Shown here piece after piece: positions 39,846-51,990 of a stretch of DNA of 64,000 bases (its first letter is position 1; the number at the start of each line of letters is the position of its first letter). Both the position numbers and the translations under genes were made by a program. The notes under the pieces are model-generated. The model saw only the letters and a program-made list of their open reading frames with translations, searched no databases and was not told the DNA's origin. Source of the stretch: Mercurialis annua (taxonomy: Eukaryota; Streptophyta; Magnoliopsida; Malpighiales; Euphorbiaceae); NCBI RefSeq assembly GCF_937616625.2, contig NC_065577.1, positions 40,949,001 through 41,013,000 on the forward strand, in the 5' to 3' direction.

Positions 39846-40300
39846 AATCAAAACGAATCGTTTCACTTATGATAATCAAAACGATTCGTTTCGATTCCCT
39901 CCTCTATCAGATCAACAAACATAGTTCCAATTTGGTCATTTATGTTATTTTTCTACGAACCCTAAACGATTCATCTTATTTCCTCTTGGTTTCTTACATG
40001 AACCCTAAATTTGATTTCCCTCTTTTGTTGCATTCTGTTAGAGAAACCCTAAAATTGATTTGTTGAATGATTTCAGTTCCGCGTATCTGACAAAACCCTA
40101 AAATTTGTTTTCCCTCTCTTGCTGCGACGACTGAAGCCCCAAATTGAAGAAAAGGATGGACCGCGACTGGAGACCACGCTGGGAAGGATCTCCAGCTCCA
40201 ATTTATGGCTAGTTCCTCTCATTAATGTAATGTATGTACTTTACCTAGGGTTATATATGAGCATTTTCTCATTTTTGTTTTGGAATTTTTTTTGTCACAG

Positions 40301-43300
40301 AACCTGACTCGCCGTATTTTAGTATACGAATTCATAAAATAGTAGTGGGTGCTGGAATTGGGTATGATCATAGGGTGTTGGGTTACATTGATTACTGTAG
40401 TACCTCAAATTTGATAATGTCAGAGTTGATATGCATGGGTGTTAGTCTAGGCCTGGGTGAAGATGCTGATTTGTATAAGTTCTACCAATGTCATGAGGAT
40501 TTACAGGTTAGGATAACCCCTATCCGGACTGAAAGAGACGTTCTGAGGATGGCACTCAGTGTAGATGCTGATAAATTGATTGATATTCATGCATGTTGGG
40601 AACTAGGTAGTGCTAATTTTGCTTTGGCCAGTGCTGTGGGTGAAAATGTAGTAGATGACACAGAGCTTAGTTTGAATCAGGGTCAGGAACCTGCTCATGG
40701 TAGTCAGAATCAAGGTGCAAATGGTGATGATGTTGGTGGGGATGAGGAAGGAGATGCTGATGATGATGTGGAGAACCATTCTGATGGTTCTGAATTGGTG
40801 GATTCTGACTACAGCAAAGATTCTAGTATGGAAAGAGATGGGGATGTGCAGCGAGAGGATATTGCAGCCATTGACAGAGAAGACAATGCAAATGATGCAA
40901 GTGCAAGTGAAGCAGTGAATAATGCAACTGTGGGTGTAGATGAAGGTAGAGATGATTCCTATCATGCAGAGTCTGAAGAGTTATATTCAGCTGATGACAG
41001 TGACTCTGATATTGAGTCACAGAAACCTAGGTTTTCTGAGTTCAAGGAAGAGAATATGGAAGATCCTGAATTTGAAATAGGCATGCAATTCAGAAGCTTT
41101 GCACAATTTAAAGAGGCAGTGAGGAATTATGGGATCAAGAATCGATTTGTGATGAAGTTTAGGCCCAATGACAAAACCAGATGCAAAGCATATTGTCAGA
41201 AGGGATGTCCTTTCAAGCTATGGGCTTCTTTAATGAACAAGGATAAGCTTACTGTTCAAATCAAAACAGGACATTTGAAGCATGCATGTACCAGGGACCA
41301 TAACATTAGGCATGTGAATCCAAAGTGGATTGCACACAAGTACTTAGAGCAGTTCAGAGCTGATCCCAATTGGTCCCTCAGTGGAATAATGCAGGCTGTG
41401 AAGTCTAATCAGAAGGCAAGCATAGGAAGGGTTGCTGCCTTGAGGGCTAAACATTTAGCTCTTCAATTACTCAATGGTGATGAGAGTGAACAGATGAAAA
41501 GTCTAAATGAGTACAGACTTGAGTTAATTAGGACACATCCTAATTCAACAGTCATGTTCAAAAGGTCTGAGGGTGTTTTTGAGGGAATGTACGTGTGTCT
41601 GGGGCCTCTTAGGGATGGGTTTATGGATGGTTGTAGAAGGGTGATATCTGTGGATGGCTGCTGGCTAAAAGGGGTGTATGGTGGCCAATTGCTTGCAGTA
41701 GTTGGGATAGATGCTAATGACTGCACATACCCTTTAGCTTGGTGCACAGTTGATAAGGAGACAAAAGAGAATTGGATGTGGTTCTTAGGGCTCTTAGCAG
41801 ATGACTTACCCATCAACAATAGCCATGGATGGTGCTTCATGAGCGACAGACAAAAGGTATTTATGAAACCTACATGTTATTTGTTTTTTGTTAGTTAATT
41901 GCTAATTTTTTGTTATAAAAAGGCTTTCTGTGTTAGTAAAACTTACATGTTATATCTAGTTTTTGTTAAATGTACTTGGTGTGTTAGTTAATTGCTAGTT
42001 TTTTGCTATTAGGTGCTGCCTGTGTTAGTTAAACTTACATGCTAGATGTAATTGCAGGAAAGTTGGTTTATGTATTTATTAATGATGTTGGGATTATTAT
42101 TGATGCATTATTTGTTAAATTTTATTATTAGGGACTGATACCTGCTATTGAGACATTATTCCCTCATGCTGAGCATAGGTTCTGTGTGAGACACATTCTC
42201 ACTAACTTTAGGAAAAGATACAAGGGCAAGGCTCTTAAGGACCTACTGTGGGCATGTGCTAGGGCTCCATATATTCAGGGTTATGACAAGTGCATGTTAG
42301 ATGTAGCTAATATTTCTATGGGGGCACGTGGGTATCTAGCTAGCATAACACGTGGCAAGTGGTCTAGGTCTCAATTTGATGAGAGGTACAAGTGTGATAT
42401 GTTATTGAACAATCTGTGTGAGAGTTTCAATCATGTGATTCTTGATGCTAGAACAAAAGGTATAATCACTATGAATGAGATGATAAGGACTAAACTGATG
42501 GTTAGAATTCAACAAAAGAGAGATACCATGTTTAGGTTGGACAACACATTTTGTCCTAAACCATTGAAAAAATTAGAGAGAGGTAGACAGATGAGCTGGT
42601 TCTATAAGGCAATATGGGATGGAGGGCATAGGTATCAAGTTATTGGATTTGATGGTCAATTTGTGGTTGAGAAAGGGGACAGGACATGTACATGCAGGAG
42701 GTGGCAATTGTCAGGGATACCCTGTCACCATGCAATTGCTGCTTTCAATGAGAATAATGAAAACCCTCAAAGCTATATAGATGACTGCTACAGGGTGTCC
42801 ACATACCTTAGGATTTACAGCCATCTTTTGGCTCCAATCAATGGGAAGGATCTGTGGCCTAGAAGTGATCATCCCCCTATCATACCTCCTCAAGCTGTTA
42901 ATTATAGGAGAGGAAGAAAACAAGTACTGAGAAGGAAGGAAGATGATGAGCTGCAAAGGCCTTCAAACACTGGCATAGTAAATGGAAAAGTTTCAAAAAA
43001 GGGAAACATTTCAAAGTGCTCACACTGTGGTAAAAGAGGGCACAACAAGAAATGGCATGAAAAGAATGGTTCAGATGCTCCAGTAAGTTTCCTTGTGTAT
43101 TTAATCTTACATTTTCACAAACAGATGCTAACATTATCTACCCTTACATTGTTGCAGGGCACAAGTAGAATACCACTTGGACACATACAGTCTGATGCTC
43201 CCACAGAAGACATGTCTTCAAGGGCTCCTGCAACTACTCAAGATTTGCCAGATGAGCTTGCTACACAAGAGAGTCCTCCACCTGCAGCTACTCAAGAGAG

Positions 43301-44035
43301 TCCCCCTGCTCCTACTCAAGAACCAGATGTTCCTAATGATACTGCAAGAAAGGTAACCTTTATATATGATTGTAAAAACTGTGTTAGCTGTAAGTTTGTG
43401 AAAACTGTGTTAGATGTTTGTGAAAACTGTGTTAGATGTAAGTTGTTAATACAATGGTTATGCAACAGGCTGCCTCACCACTTGATGAAGTTGTTGTCAG
43501 AAAGACCAAAAGGCTGGTGGACATAACTTCAACAGCAGCTCCAAATCCAACTCTTAGTGAAATCCAAAGATCTGCAGGTAAGAGACATCAGAAGGGCAAA
43601 GGGCATAAGAGGAATATCAAACCTACAAAACAAGGGGAGATACCATCTGTGAAAGAGGTGGCCAAAGCACAAAAGCCAACTACTCAAAAGCTTCTTGTGA
43701 AAAGAAACTTGAATTCAACATTTTCAAGTTCAGCTGCATCAACTAGCAATATCCCTGAAAAACCAGATCTGAGCAAACTGCCTGCACCAGATCTGTCCAG
43801 CCATAACAGTTCTTTTAAAGCTCCAAGACAAGCAAAGACTCCAAGTGCTCCAAAGGCTCCTGCTGCTCCAAGTGCTTCTACTGCTTCAAAGGCTCCTGCT
43901 GGTCCAAGTGCTTCTACTGCTTCAAAAGCTCATGCTACCTCCAAGGGTCCAGCTGCTACAAAGATTACTGCTGCTATAAAGAGAAGGAAGATATGGGTTC
44001 CTCCTGGTGGTCAGACTCCAAGGCAAGAGCTTTGA
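40301..44035 (+). CDS. MULE transposase (MuDR-A type), spliced
   Basis: Supported exons: about 40301-41856, 42132-43082, 43158-43352 and 43469-44035, with GT/AG borders and matching phases. In order: a PB1-like N-terminal domain (FSIRIHKI..., VLGYIDYCSTSNLIM), a long acidic linker, a MuDR-type DNA-binding region, the DDE MULE domain with Asp at 41653 (SVDGCWLKG), Asp at 41845 (MSDRQKG) and Glu at 42420 (CESFN), then a SWIM zinc finger (CTCRRWQLSGIPCHHA, about 42685-42740). A C-terminal knuckle CSHCGKRGHNKKWHEKN (about 43017-43067) lacks the last Cys of the usual CCHC. The tail is Pro/Ala/Ser/Lys-rich with repeated SASTASKA words. The true start is unresolved: the frame is open upstream of the first Met to an acceptor at 40300, so a short first exon lies upstream. 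It catalyses excision and integration of its element. Confidence 0.9.
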
Positions 44036-44615
44036 AAGAATCTATGGGGTCTTTTTTGTGCAAGTGTGTGGGGCAGCATTCCAATGACTTTTTTTGTCTA
44101 TTTTGTGTGCATCAATGCTATTTTGTCTATTCTTTAACAGTGGGGGACCATTGTTTTTGTAGAGAGAATTTTTAACTCTAGCCTTGTTAAGTTGGTGGTG
44201 CATTATTGCACTGCATCTACCCCACCACTTCTTTTTTAATAGTTTGAATTGATAGGGTTGCACATTTTGAATAGTCTGAATATTAAAACTCTTGTTGTTG
44301 TCCTGTATTCTGCAGGTTAATATATTGTAATTTTTGTTATTTGTAAGCTTCTGTTTTCATTTATGGTGTAATTGTTGTTTTGTACATTGCATCACATATC
44401 AATTGCTCATAACACTGATAAACATTGTTAAAATAAAAAATATTACACAGATTTCAGATAACATCCACTTCAAATTGTTAAAAGACAGAAAATTACAATG
44501 CATTTTCAGACTAACCAAGCTTGTCTAATTGCATAAACCATTACAGACACAGAGTTCTAAGTGCATAAATCACAATAATAAGAGTTAAAGCAACCATTAC
44601 AGACAGAGAGTTACA

Positions 44616-45004
44616 CTAATTGCAACTCATTCTTTCAAGATAAAAACCTATCACTAAAACAAGAAAAAACTTCAGAGAATTCCATTTCCATGCCTTGTTC
44701 TTATTTTCTATCTCCTGTTTGTCCACCTTCTCCAGCAAGCCAAAAAGCAAAGATTTGGTCCTATGAGGCAGAGGTTGATCCAACCAGTCAAAATAATCAC
44801 ATCCGTCTCCAGACTGTTTAAGAAAAAAAAACAAATTTTAATTACCATCAAATTCAGGTCAAAACACATATCACTACTAATACTAATTACCTGGTAACCA
44901 TGGCATCCAAAAAACCGTCTTCCTGGGTTTTTCGTTGTCCAAGCTGTTTTCAGAACCGCCGGTTGATTGCAGTAGCAATTGGGAATGAATCTCTCCTGCT
45001 CCAT
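44616..45004 (-). CDS. Small GRF-type zinc-finger membrane protein encoded by the MULE
   Basis: Two exons, 45004-44891 and 44813-44616, join in phase to 103 residues. The N-terminal half is a GRF zinc finger: CYCNQPAVLKTAWTTKNPGR, then RFFGCHGYQ and, after the intron, GDGCDYFDWLDQP, supplying the four metal ligands (C..C..C..C). A charged helix (about 62-83) and a C-terminal hydrophobic segment (FFLVLVIGFYLERM) follow. Alone or fused to nucleases and topoisomerases, GRF domains bind single-stranded nucleic acid. The gene ends about 580 bp from the transposase stop and converges on it, the position of mudrB in maize MuDR, but the protein is unrelated to MURB in visible features. An upstream in-frame Met at 45076 is possible. 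Whether it helps transposition is unknown; similar small plant GRF proteins are usually annotated as uncharacterised. Confidence 0.75.
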
Positions 45005-45331
45005 CTGGGCTCTTTGTTGATAAGCAAAGTTGAAGCAGTGATTTACTATAGTTGAAGAAATTACGAAGCAAACCAATTACTGTTCTTGGCTTCAACAAAA
45101 TTGGGGGAGAGTAAAGATTATGCGATACAACCAGAGATCGAAGGTTGGAACGATTTCAATGACTAAGAGAATTGAGAAATTGAAGAAGGAATTAGAGGAG
45201 ACATTCAAATCTGAAGAAATTAGGGTTCATGACTTTTGAAATTGGGGGAAATTAGAAGATAGGGTAAATGGATTTATGTTTCTAGGTTAAAACAAAAGTA
45301 CCGTTGCACATTTTTTACCGTTGCATATACC

Positions 45332-45568
45332 ACGTGGATATTCAGTCATCTTATGTTGCTGACATGGATGAGAGAGATTCATCAGGCTATTCCGACATGC
45401 CATGTCACCACAAAACACTGCGTTTTGATGTAAGAAGTGTAAAAAACGGGAGAGTGACATCCCTGTGTAACAAATAGGCTACGTTGATGACACTTTTGTA
45501 AAAAAATCGACATTAGTGACCTTTTTGAAATCCCATGGAACTTGAGTGATCCAGGGAGTTTAATATCC
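45332..45568 (-). repeat. Right terminal inverted repeat of the MULE (237 bp)
   Basis: Reverse complement of the left TIR without a visible mismatch. It ends CTTGAGTGATCCAGGGAGTT followed by TAATATCC, directly before the target duplication CGCTTAAAG. Confidence 0.95.
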
Positions 45569-45741
45569 CGCTTAAAGTGATAGTCGAAAGTAAGAAATCT
45601 CATACTCCATGGAATTGATAAAGTGGCTAGAACAAATTATATAGACAAGATTAAGGGATAATTGATTCTAGAAATCACTCAACTTTTAAAATTTATCAAA
45701 ATGGTCATTCTACTAAAACATGCTATAAAATGGTAACTTTA

Positions 45742-46745
45742 TGAACAAAGGATCATTTTACCCCCTCAACTTGGCACAAATTATTAAAAAAGTCCAAAAT
45801 AGAAAAACCGGATCACTTTAACCCTGAACTTAGCAAAACTAATAAAAAACACCCCTATGCTGACGTAGCACTTTAAATGGAGAGTGAGTTTCTAACTAAT
45901 CATCATTTACTCTAATTAATAATACTTAAATACTAATTTATCACAATTAAATTCTAATTAACCTAGGGGCTTTTTAAACTATTTTCTAATTTTTTAAAGT
46001 TTTTTTACAGTTCAGGCGAGGAGGAGGAGCCTCCTCGCCTGAGGAGTGTGTTGCTCCTCAAGCGAGGAGCAAATCTGCTCCTCATTTTGATGAGGAGTAC
46101 AATTAACAGACCCATCTGGGTCTGTTCATCGTTTTTATAAACAAATTTGTTCATAAAATTTGATGAACAAATTTATTCATAAAATTTGATGAATAAATTT
46201 GTTCATCAAAATGATCGTGGGTCTGTTCATTAATTTGATGAACAAAAATTATTCATCAAATTTTTGATGAACAGACCCATGGGTCTGTTCATCAAAAATG
46301 GATCTGTTCATCAAGACCCATGGGTTTGTTTAGATTTTAGAACAAAAAAATTTAAATTTTTTTGTTAAAATTTTAGAAGTTTTAATTGTTTTGTTAAAAT
46401 GTTAATCTGAGAGTTAATTTGTCATATATATAAAATTTGGGGGTTAATTTGTTATATAAAATTTTAAATGAAAAGGATTAAATTGTTTTTTTAGATTATT
46501 AGGTATTAATTTAAAATATTTAAAAACAATAGAACCATTTTAAATATTTCTCAATCAAAAACTACCTTAAAAAATCGAAACCACTATTAAAACCGGAGAT
46601 TGTATTTCACTCTCTTAGGTGAGAGTGGGGAGGGAGGTTTTTGTACCGATTATGCCAAATTCAGGGTAAAAGTGATCCCAATTTGCTAATTTTGACGTTT
46701 TTGATACTTTATGCCAAGTTGAGGGGGTAAAATGATCCTTTGTTC
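45742..46745. mobile_element. Non-autonomous MULE-type element with internal palindromes (1004 bp)
   Basis: Starts TGAACAAAGGATCATTTTAC and ends GTAAAATGATCCTTTGTTC, flanked by a perfect 9-bp duplication GTAACTTTA (45733-45741, 46746-46754). Unit 2 has the empty site (AATAGTAACTTTACTAAAT near 50113). No transposase. The middle (about 46011-46330) is a chain of perfect palindromes, for example CAGGCGAGGAGG/CCTCCTCGCCTG (46013-46024/46030-46041) and TTGCTCCTC/GAGGAGCAA (46051-46072), then many GATGAACAAATT/AATTTGTTCATC pairs. Confidence 0.88.
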
Positions 46746-47635
46746 GTAACTTTATTAAGTAAAACCTTATACCGGAAGATCACTTAGTGAATTCTGATCA
46801 ATTTCATCAGATGTGGCAGCCAGATTTTATTTATAGTCCACATCACAAGGCACATAACTTGAAAAATGTTATTTGCACTTTCCAGCTTTGCACATAATTT
46901 TTAAATAAATAATTATTTTTTTATATTTTCACCATCTTCTACCACCTTCAGCCGCTGCCACAACCTGCCACCAAGACCACCACCTTCCGCCTAAACTCCT
47001 CCAAATGAAGCTCCTCTTCGTCTGGCTCGAAATCTTTGTTTGGGTTTAAACCAGATAAAGAAAATCTTTGTTTGGCTTAAAGCCAGACGAGATCTTTGTC
47101 TAGATTTGAACCAAACGAAGATCTCTTTATCTGGTTCAAAGCCAGACAAATGTTTTTAATTTTTAAGATACACTATGTTAGTTAGGCATGAAAGCGGTAA
47201 TAGGTCATTTAATAATGAAAATAAATAAAGTAATCTTTACTTTAGAATAAACAAAATATGAAATATATATCATTAATCAACTAAGCACTCGCGGCCATAA
47301 AGATCAGCGGTTACATCTAATTGTTCGACACTATATTTTGATTGTGTCCTTCGAAAAACTTTTTACGAATAAATTTTAGAAAGAATTAATTCAAACCAAA
47401 TAAATTACTCATAAAATGGAAATTTTTTATAGGTTGGTCTAGTCTATTGCTTTTTCCTTATGCCTATTTCGCCTTAGGAGTTGGTTCTGTCGATATTTCT
47501 AATTAAATCTTCTTACTCTTAATTATTTCATTTATAAAAATAAAACACTATTTCCTTGCTTCACAAAAATGAAGTGTGCCTTAAATCTTTTAGCCTTTTG
47601 TCTGCTTTTCACACTCATTTTCAAATTGTTGAACT

Positions 47636-50600
47636 ATAAACCAAAAAACGAAAGTTCAGAAATTTGAGAAAGCCAAATAGAAATTGAGAGATCTCATGAA
47701 TCAAAATTCTATAGTTTAGGATTGCGAAATAGACTTAGCCTTTTATTAATGGCCATTTTGGTTCACCTAAAAAAGTTATTATTAGTTTGGCTATTAATTA
47801 CTTGTGATTAATTCTTATACAATCAGTGATCACTAGCTCTCTTCTTCATTCTTTTGCGATTTACAAATGGCCTGAATCTCTATTATCTACAATGGAGCGA
47901 TGTATGCGTAATTTCTTATGGACGGGTTCAGTTCATGATAAAAAGCTGATTACCGTTCCTTGGAAAATATGTTGTCGGCCTTACAATGAAGGGGGCATTG
48001 GTTTAAAGCAATTAAAATGGCTTAATTCTGCAATGCTTAGCAAACTGGCCTGGAAACTGATTAGTGCTTCTTCATCGTTTCCTATTTCTGTCCTTCGAAA
48101 TAGATTTCTTCATGCTTCAGGTATCCCTCGCCATTTGTATCTGCAATCATCAGTTTGGGGCTCTATTAAGCATGTCTATTCCAGCCTGCGCTCAGAGATA
48201 ACTTGGCTTGTTGGTAAAAACAGTAATTTAAATTTTTGGACCGATGAATGGATAACTCCCACAGTTGCAAATCAGCTGCAAATTCCCTTGAAAGATCAGC
48301 ATCATTTATTGAATGAGGTTTCTCTTTATATTAACCGTAATGGTCAATGGACTATCCCGCATATAACTAATAAAGTTATCTCTGCTAACGTTGCAGCAGT
48401 ACCTTTAATGAAAGCTGATGACGATATCTGTGTTTGGACTGCAGTTAGAGACGGGAGACACTCGATTAAAAAAATGTACAATCATCTGAGAGTTTCAAAT
48501 CAGCTCATTGCTTGGGGAAAGTTTATTTGGAAAGATTTCTTACCTCCATCTCGTTCTTTTGTGTGTTGGAGAGCCATCCTTAATTGTTTGCCTACTGATG
48601 ACAAGCTTAAGCATCAAGGGATTCAATTTGCTTCTCGTTGTCCCCTTTGTTCGGATTATGCCGAGGATTCACTGCAAATTTGCATCTTCTATTTGGCAGG
48701 CAATCTCAGCTTTATTTCGCAAAAGAGTTATGATGGATGGGTCTCTTTTAGAGCTGATTACTCAAGCCATGTCTTGCAACTTTAGTTCTCAATTGGCAGT
48801 ACTTTGGTGTTCGGCTATTATTAATGTTGTTTGGGTAATTTGGAAAATAAGAAACGCGGCTATCTTTGACGATTACACTCCAAACATCCATATTGCCCTT
48901 AGAATGATTTGGGTATCCATTAAGGAATCCGATTTTTTCAGATTGGGTTCAATGTACAATTCGATGGAAGATTTTCAAACTCTGAATTTGCTTCAAATTC
49001 AAGGCATTCCCAGACTCGCTCCAAAGTGTATTCAGGTTACTTGGCATCCGCCCTTAAGTGATTGGGTGAAGGTAAACACAGATGGTTCTTCTCTAGGGTC
49101 TCCAGGTGCAGCAGGCGGAGGTGGGGTATTCAGGACAGCAAGGGGCTTTGTAAAGGGGGCTTTTGCTTTTCCTTTAGGCAACGATTTTGCATTCGTGGCT
49201 GAACTTTCTGCCGCTATTTATGCTGTGAATATTGCTTGGAATAAAGGTTGGCATTCACTTTGGCTTGAATGTGACTCTATGTACGTAGTTCAGCTGTTCT
49301 CTTCTAAATCGAAGCAGGTACCTTGGATGTTTTTGCACAATTGGCTCAATTGTCTTCATTATGTTTCTAGCATGAATTTTCGGATATCTCATATCTATAG
49401 AGAAGGAAACCAAGTGGCGGACAAGCTCGCTAGACATGGAGTTTCAACAACTTCCTACATTTGGTGGGATTCGACACCTTCTTTTTGCAATTCTTGCATT
49501 TTTAGCGACTTTAGTGGGCAGTCTTCTTATAGATTCCGCTAGTTTTGGTTGTTTCTTTTGTATGGATTTTCCTATTTTTATTTATATATTATTAGGTCAT
49601 TAGAAGCGTGATGCAAACGCTAAGAGGGTGTCAACATAGTTGAGATGCTCGGATGCGTTTTCTGATTTCTATTTACCAACATTTCACTTAAAAAAAAATT
49701 AAGTACTTGTGATTGCTATAGATCTCCTTTAATTTTAATCTTTTTAATATTATTATGGTTAAAATCAAATTTGGTACTCATGTGACATTGCAAAATAGGT
49801 TTTGGAAAACGAATATCACAAATCATATGATTTTGTAGAAAAGATGAAGAAACTGGATAGAGAAAAAAATTTGAAGGTTTGGAATAAGAATTCTATCAAA
49901 TCAAATTAAAATGCAAGGTGTTGCGTTTTTGAAAAATAATGAAAGTCACGCTTAAAGTGATAGTCGGAAGTAAGAAATTTCGTACTCTATGGAATTGATA
50001 AAGTGGCTAGAACAAATCATATAAACAAGATTAAAAGATAATTGATTTATTTTATAAGTCACTCTACTTGTGAAATTTATCAAAATGATCACTCTACTAA
50101 AAGCGCTATAAAATAGTAACTTTACTAAATAAAACCTTACACCGGAAGATCATTTAATGAATTCCGGTTAATTTTATCACATGTACATCCGAATTTTATT
50201 TATAGTCCACATCACATAAAAAAAATGTTATTTGCCCGTGATTTTTGAACCAATAATTAATTTTTTTATATTTTCACCATCTTTTACCACCTTCATCCGC
50301 CACCATCACCTGCCACCAAGACCACTATGTTCCGCCTAAGCTCTTCCAGACGAAGCTCCTCTTCGAATGGCTGAAAATCTTTGTTTGGTGAACTAGACAA
50401 AGAAGATCTTTGTCTGACACAAAGCCAAACGAGATTTTTTTGTCTAGGTTTGAACCAGATGAAGATCTCTTTGTCTGGTTCAAAGCCAAACAAAATTTTC
50501 TAACTTTTAAAATACACTATGTTAGTTAGGCATGAAACCGATAATTATAGGTCATTTAATAATGAAAATAAATAAAATAATCTTTACTTTACAATAAACA

Positions 50601-50975
50601 AAATATGAAGCGTATATCATTAATCAACTAAGCACTCGCCGCCATAGAAATCACCGGTTACATCTACTTGTTCGACACTATATTTTGACTGTTTTTTCGA
50701 AAAACTTTACTAATAAATTTTAAAAAAATTTAACTTCAACCGAATAAATTACTCATAAAATGAAAAAAATTTGCAGGTTGGTCTAGTCTATTACTTTTTC
50801 CTTATGTCTATTTCGCCCTAGAGGTTGGTTCTGTCGATATTTCTAATTAAATCATTTTACTCCTAGTTATTTTATTTATAAAAATAAATCATTATTTTCT
50901 TTCTCCATAGAAATGAAGTGTGCCTTATCTTCTAAGCTGTTTTTCGCACTCATTTTCAAATTGTTGACCTCTGTT
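47636..50975. repeat. Tandem duplication, unit 2 (about 1.43 kb without its LINE)
   Basis: Directly abuts unit 1 and repeats it in the same orientation. It lacks all three insertions of unit 1, and instead has a LINE at 47810-49697. Its palindrome cluster at about 50330-50490 parallels 46980-47160. Confidence 0.85.
47810..49697 (+). pseudogene. 5'-truncated L1-type LINE (zf-RVT plus RNase H)
   Basis: Flanked by a near-perfect 17-bp target duplication ATTAAKTACTTGTGATT (47793-47809, 49698-49714) and ending in nine As. The first ORF (to about 48670) covers the end of the reverse-transcriptase region and a zf-RVT domain (WKDFLPPSRSFVCWRAILNC, CPLC). After a frameshift the second ORF (to 49542) has a good RNase H domain: VNTDGSS, AELSAAIYAVN, LECDSMYVVQL and YREGNQVADKLARHG supply the D-E-D-D positions. 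Endonuclease and the RT core are absent. It was inserted after the tandem duplication, since unit 1 lacks it. Confidence 0.9.
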
Positions 50976-51189
50976 CCATTTTGCTTAGTTGTTTTCTTTT
51001 TCAATTGTATAAGAAAATAGGAAATTCTTATTTATATTTGCTGAGTTATGGAGAACAACATGTGGATGTATAATGTCTGAGATCATGATTTATTACTTCT
51101 AAATATCTTCCGAAATCTTCTCTCTCTTTTTCTTACTTTCTGTAGGCATTACTTCATCAGCAATTATTAATTTATAACTATTTTTTAAT

Positions 51190-51990
51190 TTGAATGATTC
51201 TGTTATTAGTTTGCTCCAGTACCTCACAAGTGTCGATTAACATCAATTCTAATTTCTTAACCTTCAAAGTAGAAATAATATACTATAAATAATATTGTAT
51301 TCACGTATTTGATACATTTTTACTAACAAGAATTAATCATGCAATTTGTTTTAGTTAGGTTTCAAATTTCCTCACAATATGAATAATAACTTTGAAGTTT
51401 TTGACACTCAATGCCATTTAAATGTGCGTGAGATCATTCTAATATCATTTTTAATTGTTAATATACAACTACACAATTCTATTGCAAATTTCTTCCTATA
51501 TGAGCTAAGTAGCACCTAAATAAAAATGAAACACATGATACAATACAATAACCGTTATAAAATAACATCTTTTGCAGAAAAATCCCATTAATTTATTGCT
51601 AATGACAATATGTTTAAACAAAATTTCAAAAAAGTAAAAAATAAAATAAAGATTAAGGAGAACATGAGCTACTATGGAGCAACTCTTACGGGGTTCTTAT
51701 ATTGTGAAAGCAAAAACCAAATTGGACCATAAAACTGAACCGATTCAAATTGAAATTGCAATTACAGTTAGTTATTTGATGAATACGGTTTGGTTAGATC
51801 TGTTATTAGGTCAAAGTTCTGTTCTCGGTTCAATTTGGTCATTTTAAAAACAAATATAAACGAAAAAAACAAATAGAAAAATATTTTTTTAAAAGATAAT
51901 ATAAATCTAAATACACTGTGCTTCCTCAAACCAAGTTCGGATCATCCAAGTGCTTGTACCACGCGGATTTAAATTGCACTATGCATCTTA
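51190..51990. repeat. M module, isolated copy
   Basis: Shares the block GATTCTGTTATTAGTTTGCT...CACGTATTTGATACATTTTT with the M modules at 27786, 30364, 33314, 36040, 54045 and 63680. A Tourist/hAT-like insertion with CGGTTTGG words sits near 51710-51860, and the exon-derived part is almost gone. Confidence 0.6.

Larger units (their letters stand above)
39609..45568 (+). mobile_element. Structurally complete Mutator-like DNA transposon (5960 bp)
   Basis: Bounded by 237-bp terminal inverted repeats (39609-39845 and 45332-45568) that read as identical base for base, and by a perfect 9-bp target duplication CGCTTAAAG (39600-39608, 45569-45577). The empty site is preserved at about 49948 in tandem unit 2. 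It carries a spliced MULE transposase gene on the plus strand and a convergent GRF-zinc-finger gene on the minus strand. Identical TIRs, a perfect duplication and open reading frames point to a recent insertion that could be autonomous. Confidence 0.95.
38812..47635. repeat. Tandem duplication, unit 1 (about 1.46 kb without its inserts)
   Basis: Stripped of the LINE fragment (39213-39588), the MULE (39609-45568) and the MULE-type element (45742-46745), this unit matches unit 2 (47636-50975) end to end: AAACGAAAGTT..., GGCCATTTTGGTTCA..., ATAGATCTCCTTTAATTTTA..., GGTTCTGTCGATATTTCTAA..., ACTCATTTTCAAATTGTTGA. Each insertion has a clean empty site in unit 2. Near 46980-47160 lies a cluster of imperfect palindromes (AGCCAGACGA, TTTGGCTTAAAGCCAGA), also present in unit 2. 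Confidence 0.85.

Noticed and set aside
40603..41020. Overlapping minus- and plus-frame ORFs over the transposase acidic linker
   Set aside because: Shadows of the Asp/Glu-rich coding sequence with no domain features.
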